Positions 1 through 8,344 of a stretch of DNA of 64,000 nt are shown here, piece by piece. The translations under genes and the position numbers were made by a program. The notes under the pieces are model-generated. The model did not search any database. It was not told where the DNA came from and was given only the letters and a program-made list of their open reading frames with translations. Source of the DNA: Octadecabacter sp. SW4. Lineage in GTDB: Bacteria > Pseudomonadota > Alphaproteobacteria > Rhodobacterales > Rhodobacteraceae. Within the stretch, counting starts at the first letter, position 1. Each line of letters starts with the position of its first letter. The stretch covers positions 2,266,922 through 2,330,921 of the forward strand of contig NZ_CP042819.1 in NCBI RefSeq assembly GCF_008065155.1, written 5' to 3'.

Positions 1-1059
1 GCGGTAAGCTTCGACAAATTCGCGCCGGTTGATGCGGGCCTGATCGGCCAGCTTCACCATATTGCTGTCGATCTGCATGATGCGGCGGTTGATGCCGTAA
101 AGCTGATCAATCAGCGCTTCGATACGGTTGTTGTGCAGGTGCAGCGAGTTCACCAGCTCCACAATTTCCGAGCGCAGTTTCTGGTATTTCTTTTCGGCCT
201 TGTCGGTAAAGCTTGAATCTTCGTTCAACTGCGCCGAAATCCGTGCGTCCTGCATATCCGACAGTTTGGCAAAGTCGCGCGCGATCAGGTCAAGCGTTTC
301 CAGCACGCGCGGTTTCAGCGCGGCTTCCATCGCGGCCAGTGACATGTTGGCCTGCTCTTCGTCATCCTCGTCGTCGTCATCCTTGGCAATCGGGTTGCCG
401 TCGGCGTCAAGCTCGGGCTTGTCGTCCTTGTCGTCGCCATCGTCCGCACTGGCGCCGTCAACCACGGGCGCCGTGCCTTCGGCGTCCTCGTCCAACTGAT
501 CACCGAACGTTGTCTCAAGGTCGATCACATCGCGCAGCAAAATGTCCTCGGACAGCAATTCGTCGCGCCAGATCGTGATCGCCTGGAATGTCAGCGGGCT
601 TTCGCATAGCCCCAGGATCATCGTGTTGCGGCCGGCCTCGATCCGCTTGGCAATGGCGATTTCACCCTCGCGCGACAGCAGTTCAACGCTGCCCATCTCG
701 CGCAGATACATACGCACCGGATCGTCCGTGCGATCCAGCTTTTCGTTGTCGGCCCCGGCCAGCGCAATCTCGCGCGGGCCGCCGGTTGTCGCGACATCGC
801 GGCCCTTGCCGTCGTCGTCGACTTCTTCGCTTTCTTCTTCCTCGGTGACCTGAATGCCCATTTCCGACAGCATCGACATCACGTCTTCGATCTGGTCGCT
901 GCTGACTTGTTCGGGGGGCAACACGGCGTTCAGCTGGTCATAGGTGATGTAGCCCCGCTCGCGCGCCTCGGCGATCATCTTTTTGACGGCCGCCTGGCTC
1001 ATATCAAGGGAAATATCACCGTCGTCCACTTTGCGGTCATCGTTGTCTTTCGCGGCCAT
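1..1059 (-). CDS. rpoD: RNA polymerase primary sigma factor RpoD (sigma-70), N-terminal part
   Basis: Housekeeping sigma factor that directs RNA polymerase to -35/-10 promoters. The minus-strand frame is open from ATG at 1059 to the window edge (353 codons), so the C-terminal regions 2.3-4.2 lie outside. Visible are the sigma-70 region 1.1 segment near the start (QAAVKKMIAEARERGYITYD), the region 1.2 hallmark DDPVRMYLREMGSVELLSREGE, then the non-conserved acidic region rich in D/E. The start is preceded by AAGGAG at good spacing. The next gene upstream on the same strand is dnaG, the usual partner in the macromolecular-synthesis operon. The gene is very likely intact beyond the edge, but that cannot be seen. 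Confidence 0.95.
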   Translation of the reverse strand, partial: MAAKDNDDRKVDDGDISLDMSQAAVKKMIAEARERGYITYDQLNAVLPPEQVSSDQIEDVMSMLSEMGIQVTEEEESEEVDDDGKGRDVATTGGPREIALAGADNEKLDRTDDPVRMYLREMGSVELLSREGEIAIAKRIEAGRNTMILGLCESPLTFQAITIWRDELLSEDILLRDVIDLETTFGDQLDEDAEGTAPVVDGASADDGDDKDDKPELDADGNPIAKDDDDEDDEEQANMSLAAMEAALKPRVLETLDLIARDFAKLSDMQDARISAQLNEDSSFTDKAEKKYQKLRSEIVELVNSLHLHNNRIEALIDQLYGINRRIMQIDSNMVKLADQARINRREFVEAYR

Positions 1060-1190
1060 GTGGGGCTCCTTGCGGAAGGGCTGACGCCCGTGGAAGTGAT
1101 TCGGTGATTCGCTTGCTTCCGAATCAACCTGTTGCGGGGGTGATTCGCAAGGCGATACCCCCTGATTCTTTCGATCTGTTGCCAGACTGG

Positions 1191-3140
1191 TTATTTAGGG
1201 CGCGCACGCCCCTTTTCAAAGGTGATCTGCTCTAAAAGTCGATCAAATGCGCTGCGCTCGTCCTTGTTCATCAGCGCACCATTCGCGCCCCTATCAAATT
1301 CAGCGCTGTCATCGTCGTCCAGCTTGCCTGCGCGGTTCATCGCATCACGCGATTGCGCCAGCCGCGTAGTCAGGCGTTCGTCGGCGACATCAGACGACAG
1401 ATCCTCAATCGCCTCCTGGATTTCGTGCAGATGGCCGCGCCGCGCGCTCAGTTTCGCCAGTTCTTCGGCCAGGCACATCTTGGCGACCTCGCCGTTGTCG
1501 GGGCGGCGCACGGCCGGTGAAATGGCGACATGGGCCTGGGTGAACAGCTTTGCAAGGGGGTCCGGCCCGATTTCGCCCTCGATCGCGGCCCGCAAGTCCT
1601 GCGCATCGCCATGCCGCAGGATCGCGTCACGGATCGTGGCGTGGTCAGGGCTGGAACACCCCATCCGCTCAAGCGCGCCCCAGAACCCGCCAACGACCTG
1701 CGGGTTTGCGATAAGCGTCGCCAGGATCACCGCTTCACGCAGATGGTCCTCGCCCCCGCCACCAATCGCCAGCATTGACGCCTTGGTGCTTTGATGCGGC
1801 ACGCCCGGCGGCTGCCATTTGCCGCCCCCGCCACCCCTTTGCGGTGTCGCGCGGCGCGGGCTGAACAACTGCCAGCGCATTTCCTTGATCGCCTGCCCAT
1901 AGTGGTTGCGGATCGACGGATCACGGATCAGATTTATCTTTTCGCGCAAGGCCTTATCCAGCGCGGCCTTGCGTTCGGGGCTGTCGAAAACACGGTCTTC
2001 GGTTTCGCGCTGCCACAGCAGTTCGACCATCGGCATCGCCCTTTCAAGGGCCGCGCGCATCGCCCCTGCCCCCTGCCCGCGGATCAGATCATCAGGGTCC
2101 TGGCCTTCGGGCATCAGGGCAAAGCGCAACGACTGCCCCGCCTCAAGCAGCGGCAGCGCCAGATCAATCAGCCGCATCGCCGCGCGCAGGCCCGCCGTGT
2201 CACCATCCAGCGCGATGATCGGTTCGGGCGCGACCCGCCACAGCATCTGCAACTGGTTTTCGGTGATCGCCGTGCCAAGCGGCGCAACGACCGCGCCAAA
2301 GCCTGCCTCCGACAGCGCGATCACATCCATATACCCTTCGGCGACGATCAGCGGCTGGCCCTTGCCTGCCGCCTCGCGGGCGGGCCCGTGGTTATAAAGA
2401 CTGCGCCCTTTGTCAAAAAGTTCCGTTTCCGGCGAGTTCAGATATTTCGCCTTGTCTGCGGGGTCCATCGCGCGACCGCCAAAGGCAATGCAGCGCCCGC
2501 GCGCATCACGGATCGGGAACATGATCCGGTTGCGGAAGGTATCGTAGGGTTTCTTGCCCTGCTGGCTTTCCTTGGCCAGCCCGCAGCCCACGATCAGGTC
2601 TTGCGACACACCCTTGCCAGTCAGATGATCCCACAAGCCCTGCCAGCCATCAGGGGCAAAGCCGATTTCCCAGCGGTCCAGCCAGCCGTCGGGCTGGCCG
2701 CGCCCCGCCAGATAGTCGCGCGCCGCCGCGCCGCCGCCGGTTTTCACCTGCAGGCGGAAGAACTGCACCGCCTGTTCCATGACATCGGCCAGTTGGGTGC
2801 GCCGGTCGGCCTTGGCTTGGGCCTGCGGGTCGCGCTGCGGCACCGGCATGCCCGCCTCGCGCGCCAGAATCTCGACCGCTTCCATAAAGCCGACATTTTC
2901 GGTTTCGCGCACAAAGGAAATCGCATCGCCCTTGGCGTGGCAGCCAAAGCAATAATAATATCCCTTGCGGTCATCCACATGAAAAGACGCGCTTTTTTCC
3001 TGATGAAAGGGGCATGGCGCCCACATGTCGCCCTTGCCCTGATTCGACTTGCGGGTATCCCACATGACCTTGCGCCCGACGACCTGAGAAATACTCAGCC
3101 GGTTGCGCAATTCATCAAGAAAGCCGGGTGGCAGTGACAT
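1191..3140 (-). CDS. dnaG: DNA primase DnaG
   Basis: Synthesises RNA primers for DNA replication. The 649-residue protein is normal length. I chose ATG at 3140 (MSLPPGFLDELRNRLSISQVV), a typical alphaproteobacterial DnaG N-terminus; the frame stays open upstream to 3278 without a family match. The N-terminal CHC2 zinc ribbon shows C43, H46, C64 and C67. The primase core follows (FRNRIMFPIRDARGRCIAFG), then the TOPRIM domain with VAEGYMDVIAL and the metal-binding ALDGDTAGLRAA, and a helicase-interacting C-terminal part. It sits 131 bp upstream of rpoD on the same strand, the classical arrangement. Confidence 0.97.
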   Translation of the reverse strand: MSLPPGFLDELRNRLSISQVVGRKVMWDTRKSNQGKGDMWAPCPFHQEKSASFHVDDRKGYYYCFGCHAKGDAISFVRETENVGFMEAVEILAREAGMPVPQRDPQAQAKADRRTQLADVMEQAVQFFRLQVKTGGGAAARDYLAGRGQPDGWLDRWEIGFAPDGWQGLWDHLTGKGVSQDLIVGCGLAKESQQGKKPYDTFRNRIMFPIRDARGRCIAFGGRAMDPADKAKYLNSPETELFDKGRSLYNHGPAREAAGKGQPLIVAEGYMDVIALSEAGFGAVVAPLGTAITENQLQMLWRVAPEPIIALDGDTAGLRAAMRLIDLALPLLEAGQSLRFALMPEGQDPDDLIRGQGAGAMRAALERAMPMVELLWQRETEDRVFDSPERKAALDKALREKINLIRDPSIRNHYGQAIKEMRWQLFSPRRATPQRGGGGGKWQPPGVPHQSTKASMLAIGGGGEDHLREAVILATLIANPQVVGGFWGALERMGCSSPDHATIRDAILRHGDAQDLRAAIEGEIGPDPLAKLFTQAHVAISPAVRRPDNGEVAKMCLAEELAKLSARRGHLHEIQEAIEDLSSDVADERLTTRLAQSRDAMNRAGKLDDDDSAEFDRGANGALMNKDERSAFDRLLEQITFEKGRARPK

Positions 3141-3169
3141 GTTTCCCCTAGGTTGGCGGCGGATGCGCC

Positions 3170-4066
3170 CTACTTGGTGGCGGGGACCGGCGGGGTGATG
3201 ATCCGCCGCGCGCGCGCCTCGCGCCATGTGATAAACGACACTGACGCCATGATCAACGCGCCACCGGCGATCACCCAACCATCAACCGCCTCGTTGAACA
3301 CCAACGCCCCCAGCATGACCGCCCAGACCAGTTGCAAAAACGTCACCGGCTGCGTCACCGTCAGGGGGGCCGCGGCGAACGCCAGCGTCATGCAGTAATG
3401 CCCCGCCGTGGCAAAGCAGGCGACCAGAAACAGCCAGCCGATGTCGGTCCAGGTGGGCGTGACCCAGTCCATCAATGCAAAGGGAAACAACCCGATCGTG
3501 ACGGTAACTGACAACATGCCAACGACCACAGGCGCCGAAACCTCGCCCGACATGCGTTTCGCGATCAGGTATCCGGCGGCAAAGGCGACGGCCGTGAACA
3601 GCATCGCGATATGGCCCGGTTCCACCGCCCGCAATCCGGGGCGCAGGATGATCACCGCCCCGATCAGCGCCACTCCCACAGCCGCCAACCGGCGCGGCGG
3701 CAGGGCCTCGCCCAGAAACAAGGCCGCGCCAATGGTCACGTAAACCGGCGACAGATAATTCATCGCCGTAACCTCGGCGATGGGAATCTGCGTCATCGCG
3801 TAGAACCACAAGATCACCGCCAGCGTATGCACGACCCCGCGCAGGGCGAACAGCTTGACCTGTCGACGCGTCAGATGTGCCGCCAGAATTGGCCGGATCA
3901 TCGGCACCAGAAACACCACCCCCAAAGCATAGCGTAAAAATGCCGCCTGCGCCGGTGGCACCGCACTGCCCACATGTTTCACAATCGCCGTCACGGCAAC
4001 GAAATTCAGGCCCGTGAGGGCCATCCAGACAATGCCGATCAGGGGTGATTTGGGTGCGGGTGTCAT
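3170..4066 (-). CDS. DMT superfamily transporter (EamA family), S-adenosylmethionine/metabolite exporter type
   Basis: Inner-membrane drug/metabolite transporter of 298 residues with about ten hydrophobic segments arranged as two EamA repeats. The first runs from IGIVWMALTGLNFVAVTAIVKH and the second starts near GHIAMLFTAVAFAAGYLIAKR. ATG at 4066 (MTPAPKSPLIG) is preferred because the upstream in-frame extension to 4192 is hydrophilic and not family-like. The N-terminal repeat has the usual PPAQAAFLRYALGVVFLVPM segment. It lies 29 bp upstream of the dnaG start on the same strand. The substrate is unknown; roseobacters carry many such paralogs, including another in this window at 53508-54410. 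Confidence 0.85.
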   Translation of the reverse strand: MTPAPKSPLIGIVWMALTGLNFVAVTAIVKHVGSAVPPAQAAFLRYALGVVFLVPMIRPILAAHLTRRQVKLFALRGVVHTLAVILWFYAMTQIPIAEVTAMNYLSPVYVTIGAALFLGEALPPRRLAAVGVALIGAVIILRPGLRAVEPGHIAMLFTAVAFAAGYLIAKRMSGEVSAPVVVGMLSVTVTIGLFPFALMDWVTPTWTDIGWLFLVACFATAGHYCMTLAFAAAPLTVTQPVTFLQLVWAVMLGALVFNEAVDGWVIAGGALIMASVSFITWREARARRIITPPVPATK

Positions 4067-4176
4067 GGGCGCAGATGACCCCAACGCGCGCCGCCCTACA
4101 AGGGGGTCAGCAATTCCCGACTTGCCGCGGTGCGCCAGTTTGGCGACACTCGCCCCCAACCATGAAGGGGACTGAC

Positions 4177-4899
4177 ATGTTGGCATCCGCAATCACCGCT
4201 ACCAAGGGGCTGGGCCTTGCCACCACCATCATGGCCCTTGCCAGCTGCCAGATGGCACCGGCCAGCCAGACGCCGCAGGAACGCGGCCGCGCAGCCATCG
4301 CCGATTGCGTGGCGACCAGCTGCGCGACACTGAACCTCGATAGCATCAACCTGCCCGATTACACCGCCCTTTCATCCATGACGCACCTGCGGTCCGTCAT
4401 GGTCAGCTATACAGGATTCAACGACCTGTCGGTGCTGACACCCCTGACATCCCTTGAAGAAATCCATATCGGCGACACCCCGGTGACGGACCTGTCACCA
4501 CTGGCGGGCTTTCCCAATCTGCGGCTTTTGCACATGCAGGGCGTGGACACGGATGACTACCGCGTTTTGCGCCAGTTGACGGGGCTTGAAGTGCTGGCCA
4601 TCGGCAACACGCCCATTCCCAACGTGATTTTCGCCCGCTCCATGCCCAACCTGAAACAGCTTGACCTCAGCTATTCCGACGTGCGCGACCTTGGCGCCCT
4701 GCGCAACCACCCCAGCCTTGAATTCATCAACCTCGAAGGGGTGGATGATTTCGACGTGTCGGTGCTGCTGACAATTCCGAACCTGCGCGAAGTGACCTTG
4801 GACAACTTCGGACCCGACCCCGACCATGCGGGCAAGGTCGCACAACTCGAGGCGGCAGGGATCACCGTCAGCTATACGCCGGTGATGCCCGTCTGCTAG
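4177..4899 (+). CDS. Leucine-rich-repeat lipoprotein
   Basis: A 240-residue secreted protein. ATG at 4177 has a close AAGGGG ribosome site; an in-frame ATG at 4162 would add only MKGTD. A lipoprotein signal ends in LASC with the lipidated Cys at residue 24. The mature part is an array of about seven irregular 22-24-residue leucine-rich repeats of the LxxLxxLxIxxTxVxDLSPL type, such as LTSLEEIHIGDTPVTDLSPL and MPNLKQLDLSYSDVRDLGAL. These resemble internalin-like or receptor-like bacterial LRRs. It probably binds a ligand or partner in the envelope; no enzymatic domain is visible. It stands alone between dnaG-side genes and convergent yebC. Confidence 0.8.
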   Translation: MLASAITATKGLGLATTIMALASCQMAPASQTPQERGRAAIADCVATSCATLNLDSINLPDYTALSSMTHLRSVMVSYTGFNDLSVLTPLTSLEEIHIGDTPVTDLSPLAGFPNLRLLHMQGVDTDDYRVLRQLTGLEVLAIGNTPIPNVIFARSMPNLKQLDLSYSDVRDLGALRNHPSLEFINLEGVDDFDVSVLLTIPNLREVTLDNFGPDPDHAGKVAQLEAAGITVSYTPVMPVC

Positions 4900-4905
4900 C
4901 GCGGA

Positions 4906-5655
4906 TCAGCTATTGGCAAAGGCTTCCATCACCTCGTCGCTGGCATCCAGATTGGTCGTGACGGTCTGGATATCGTCGTCGTCTTCCAACGCATCGACCA
5001 GCTTCATCAGCTTGGTCAGCCCGTCCAGATCAAGGTCGGTGGACATGTTGGGTTGCCAGATCAATTTGGTTGATTCCGACTCGCCCAATGCGGCTTCCAA
5101 AGCTGTGGACACATCGTTCAGGTCCGTGTCGGCACAGATGATCACATGGCTGTCCTCGGTGCTTTCGCAATCCTCGGCGCCCGCTTCGATTGCCGCCATC
5201 ATCACCGTGTCGGCATCGCCAACGGATGCGGGGTAAATCACCTGACCCTTGCGGTCGAACATGAAACCAACGCTGCCGGTTTCGCCCAGATTACCGCCGT
5301 TTTTGGAAAACGTGGAGCGCACGGTGGATGCGGTGCGGTTGCGGTTGTCGGTCATCGCCTCGACGATCACGGCAACCCCGCCGGGGCCGTATCCTTCATA
5401 GCGGATTTCGTCATAGTTTTCGGCGTCACCACCCTGGGATTTCTTGATCGCGCGGTCGATCACATCCTTGGGCACCGACGACGATTTCGCCTCCTTGACG
5501 GCCAGACGCAGGCGCGGGTTCTTGTCGGGGTCTGGATCGCCCATCTTGGCGGCCACGGTGATTTCCTTGGCCAGCTTGGAAAACAGCTTGGAGCGCAGTT
5601 TGTCCTGTCGCCCCTTGCGGTGCTGAATGTTTGCCCATTTGGAATGGCCTGCCAT
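4906..5655 (-). CDS. yebC: YebC/PmpR (TACO1) family protein
   Basis: A 249-residue member of the YebC/TACO1 family. The family is annotated as a transcriptional regulator, and more recently linked to ribosome rescue at polyproline stretches. ATG at 5655 gives the invariant N-terminus [18 protein letters not shown]; the frame continues upstream without homology. Typical internal motifs are present, including [17 protein letters not shown] and [21 protein letters not shown], the second being highly conserved. The ending shows the usual acidic, Asp-rich tail ([15 protein letters not shown]). Length matches the family. It is separated by 160 bp from a divergently transcribed permease gene. Confidence 0.95.
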   Translation of the reverse strand: MAGHSKWANIQHRKGRQDKLRSKLFSKLAKEITVAAKMGDPDPDKNPRLRLAVKEAKSSSVPKDVIDRAIKKSQGGDAENYDEIRYEGYGPGGVAVIVEAMTDNRNRTASTVRSTFSKNGGNLGETGSVGFMFDRKGQVIYPASVGDADTVMMAAIEAGAEDCESTEDSHVIICADTDLNDVSTALEAALGESESTKLIWQPNMSTDLDLDGLTKLMKLVDALEDDDDIQTVTTNLDASDEVMEAFANS

Positions 5656-5815
5656 AGGTGCTCTCCCGGTTTGCGATTTCTGCGTCTCTATATGGCACTC
5701 ACGCCTGGGGCCGCAATCCCCGCCGGGCCAGACGACAGCCATACGTTTTCCATACGGTTTCCATACGGCAAAAAATCCGCTGTTTTCGGGCTGCACCGCG
5801 CGTTACACCTGTGCC

Positions 5816-7594
5816 ATGACATCAGATCAAATCATCCTCTTTACCCTGTTCGGCGCCGTGTTCGGCATGTTGCTTTGGGGCAGGTTCCGCTATGATCTCG
5901 TGGCCTTTACCGCGCTGCTGATCGGCGTGGTGCTGGGCGTGGTCCCGACCAAGGACGCGTTCAGCGGCTTTGGTCATCCGGCAACGATTATCGTCGCTTT
6001 GGTGCTGGTTGTCTCAGCCGGGCTGGTGCGCTCGGGCGCGGTCTATCTGATCACCCGCACGCTGGTTGACAGCACCCGCAGCCTTGGGGCGCATATCGCC
6101 ATCATGGGCGGGATCGGCGGCGTCTTGTCGGCGTTCATGAACAACGTCGCGGCCCTTGCGTTGTTGATGCCTGTCGATGTGCAAACCGCGCGCAAGGCCG
6201 GGCGCGCCGCCAGCCTGTCGCTGATGCCGCTGTCCTTTGCGACGATCCTTGGCGGCATGGTCACGCTGATCGGCACACCGCCCAATATCATCATCGCCGC
6301 GATCCGGCAGGAAAGCCTTGGCGCGCCCTTCAAGATGTTCGATTTTGCGCCTGTAGGGGCGGTGACAGCAGTCGCCGGCTTGCTGTTTGTCGCGCTGGTC
6401 GGCTGGCGGTTGATCCCACAAAAGGACGGGCCAGACGCGGGGCAAGCCCTTGAAAACGTAACAGATTACATCGCAGAGCTGACCGTGCCGGACGATAGCA
6501 AACATATCGGGAAACGCGTCAATGACCTTTACGACATCGCCGAAAAGAACGATGTCGCCATCCTTGGGCTGATCCGTGATGGCAAGCGCCGCTATGGCAC
6601 CGCACGCAACATCAAGATCGCCGCCGGTGACGCGCTGGTGCTTGAGGCGGCGCCCGAAGCACTGGACGAATTTCGCGCCGCACTGTCGCTCAACTTTGCC
6701 AACGACAAACACGAGGACCTGCTGAAAGCGGACGGTGCAGGCCTGTCGGTGATCGAGGTCGTGGTCACCGATCAAAGCCGCATCAACGGCAAGACCGCGC
6801 AGACCGTGGGTCTGTCGTGGCGGCAACGCACGGTGTTGATGGGCATCTCGCGTCAGGGCAAAGCGATCCGCACGAACCTGCGCAAAACACAAATCCGCGC
6901 GGGCGATATCCTGCTGCTGCTCACACCCGAAGACAACACCGCCGAGGTGACGGACTGGTTGGGCTGCCTGCCCTTGGCTGACCGTGGCCTGGCCGTGACC
7001 GCCGACACAAAGGTCTGGTTGGCCATCGGGTTGTTCGGCGGGGCCGTGGCGCTGGCCAGCTTCGGGCTGATCTACCTGCCCATCGCCCTGGGGCTGGTCG
7101 TGGTCGCCTATGTGCTGGCGAAAATTGTCCCCCTGTCCGAACTTTATCACCACATCGAATGGCCCGTCGTCGTATTGCTTGGGTCGATGATCCCGCTGGG
7201 CGCGGCGCTGGAAGCCTCTGGCGGCACGGAACTCATCGCGGGCTGGCTGGTCGGGCTGACGGCGGGCATGGCGCCCTGGATGATCCTGACGGTGCTGATG
7301 GTCGTGACGATGACCCTGTCGGATGTGCTCAACAATACCGCCACCACGATCGTCGCCGCCCCCGTAGGTATCCAGATGGCACAAACCCTGAACGTGTCGC
7401 CCGATCCCTTTCTGATGGCTGTGGCCGTGGCGGCATCCTGCGCATTCCTCACACCCATCGGGCACAAGAACAACACGCTGATCCTTGGCCCCGGCGGCTA
7501 TCGGTTTGGCGACTATTGGCGCATGGGATTGCCCCTCGAAGTGCTGGTTGTCGCCGTATCGATCCCGGCCATTCTTGTCTTTTGGCCGCTTTAA
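5816..7594 (+). CDS. SLC13-family permease with two RCK_C (TrkA_C) domains
   Basis: A 592-residue membrane protein of the divalent anion:Na+ symporter (SLC13/DASS, CitMHS-like) group. ATG at 5816 (MTSDQIILFTLFGAVFGMLLWGR) is chosen because the frame upstream runs antisense to yebC. The first transporter half includes FMNNVAALALLMPV and LIGTPPNIIIAA, the re-entrant SNT/NNT-type substrate loops. A central cytoplasmic insert of about 190 residues carries two RCK_C domains (from DDSKHIGKRVNDLYDIAEK and from VIEVVVTDQSRINGKTAQTV). The second half ends with DVLNNTATTIVAAPVGIQMA and a typical C-terminus. The likely substrate is an organic or inorganic anion such as sulfate; the specificity is not readable from sequence. 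Confidence 0.88.
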   Translation: MTSDQIILFTLFGAVFGMLLWGRFRYDLVAFTALLIGVVLGVVPTKDAFSGFGHPATIIVALVLVVSAGLVRSGAVYLITRTLVDSTRSLGAHIAIMGGIGGVLSAFMNNVAALALLMPVDVQTARKAGRAASLSLMPLSFATILGGMVTLIGTPPNIIIAAIRQESLGAPFKMFDFAPVGAVTAVAGLLFVALVGWRLIPQKDGPDAGQALENVTDYIAELTVPDDSKHIGKRVNDLYDIAEKNDVAILGLIRDGKRRYGTARNIKIAAGDALVLEAAPEALDEFRAALSLNFANDKHEDLLKADGAGLSVIEVVVTDQSRINGKTAQTVGLSWRQRTVLMGISRQGKAIRTNLRKTQIRAGDILLLLTPEDNTAEVTDWLGCLPLADRGLAVTADTKVWLAIGLFGGAVALASFGLIYLPIALGLVVVAYVLAKIVPLSELYHHIEWPVVVLLGSMIPLGAALEASGGTELIAGWLVGLTAGMAPWMILTVLMVVTMTLSDVLNNTATTIVAAPVGIQMAQTLNVSPDPFLMAVAVAASCAFLTPIGHKNNTLILGPGGYRFGDYWRMGLPLEVLVVAVSIPAILVFWPL

Positions 7595-7609
7595 GATGAC
7601 ATCACGCTT

Positions 7610-8344
7610 ATGAAACCGTTTCTGATCCTGCAACTGCGCCCCGAGACCGAGGCGAGCGATGATGAATACGCCGCGATCCTGCGCAAGGGCGGGTTGGCGG
7701 CGGGGGATACGCAGCGTATCCGGCTGGATTGCGAAGACCTGCCCGACGGGCTGGATGTGCGTGACTTTGCCGGTGTGATTGTCGGCGGTGGCCCGGGTTG
7801 TGTGAGCGATGCACCCGAAGACAAAACCCCGCAAGAGGCACGGATCGAAGCCGCCTGCCTGTCATTGATGCCGCAGATCACGGCGCTGGATCACCCGTTC
7901 ATGGGCTGCTGCTATGGCATCGGCATTCTGGCGCACCATCTGGGTGCCACGGTCAGCAAGGAGCGCTATGGCGAACCGGTCAGCGCCGCGCCCTGCACCC
8001 TGACTGAGGCCGGGCGCGATGATGCGCTGCTGTCAGGCCTGCCACAGACATTCGACGCCTTTGTCGGCCACAAGGAAGCGGTGCAAGACCTGCCAAAGGG
8101 CTGCACCCACCTTGTCGCATCGCCCGCCTGCCCGTTTCAGATGATCCGCCACGGCAGCAACGTCTACGCCACGCAGTTTCACCCCGAAGCCGACGCCGCA
8201 GGCTTTGAAACGCGCATAAGGCTTTATAAAAACAAAGGGTATTTCGATCCATCCGAGGCCGATGACCTGATCGCAATGTGCCGCGCCGCCGATGTCACGA
8301 CACCCGAACTGATCCTGCAACGCTTTGTCGCGCGCTACGGATAA
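7610..8344 (+). CDS. Class I glutamine amidotransferase (GMP synthase-like GATase)
   Basis: A 244-residue stand-alone GATase1. The nucleophile elbow FMGCCYGIGILAHHLGA provides the catalytic Cys, and ATQFHPEAD provides the catalytic His-Glu pair. The oxyanion strand GVIVGGGPGCVSD precedes them. The family is usually annotated as a glutamine amidotransferase or GMP synthase paralog; the acceptor and partner are unknown. It starts 15 bp after the SLC13 permease gene, so the two are probably co-transcribed. Its end overlaps the convergent second SLC13 gene by 10 bp. Confidence 0.85.
   Translation: MKPFLILQLRPETEASDDEYAAILRKGGLAAGDTQRIRLDCEDLPDGLDVRDFAGVIVGGGPGCVSDAPEDKTPQEARIEAACLSLMPQITALDHPFMGCCYGIGILAHHLGATVSKERYGEPVSAAPCTLTEAGRDDALLSGLPQTFDAFVGHKEAVQDLPKGCTHLVASPACPFQMIRHGSNVYATQFHPEADAAGFETRIRLYKNKGYFDPSEADDLIAMCRAADVTTPELILQRFVARYG

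Noticed and set aside
6014..7834. Long antisense open frame (606 codons) across the first SLC13 permease gene
   Set aside because: It is His/Gln/Asp-rich without family motifs, as expected for the complement of a GC-rich coding frame.
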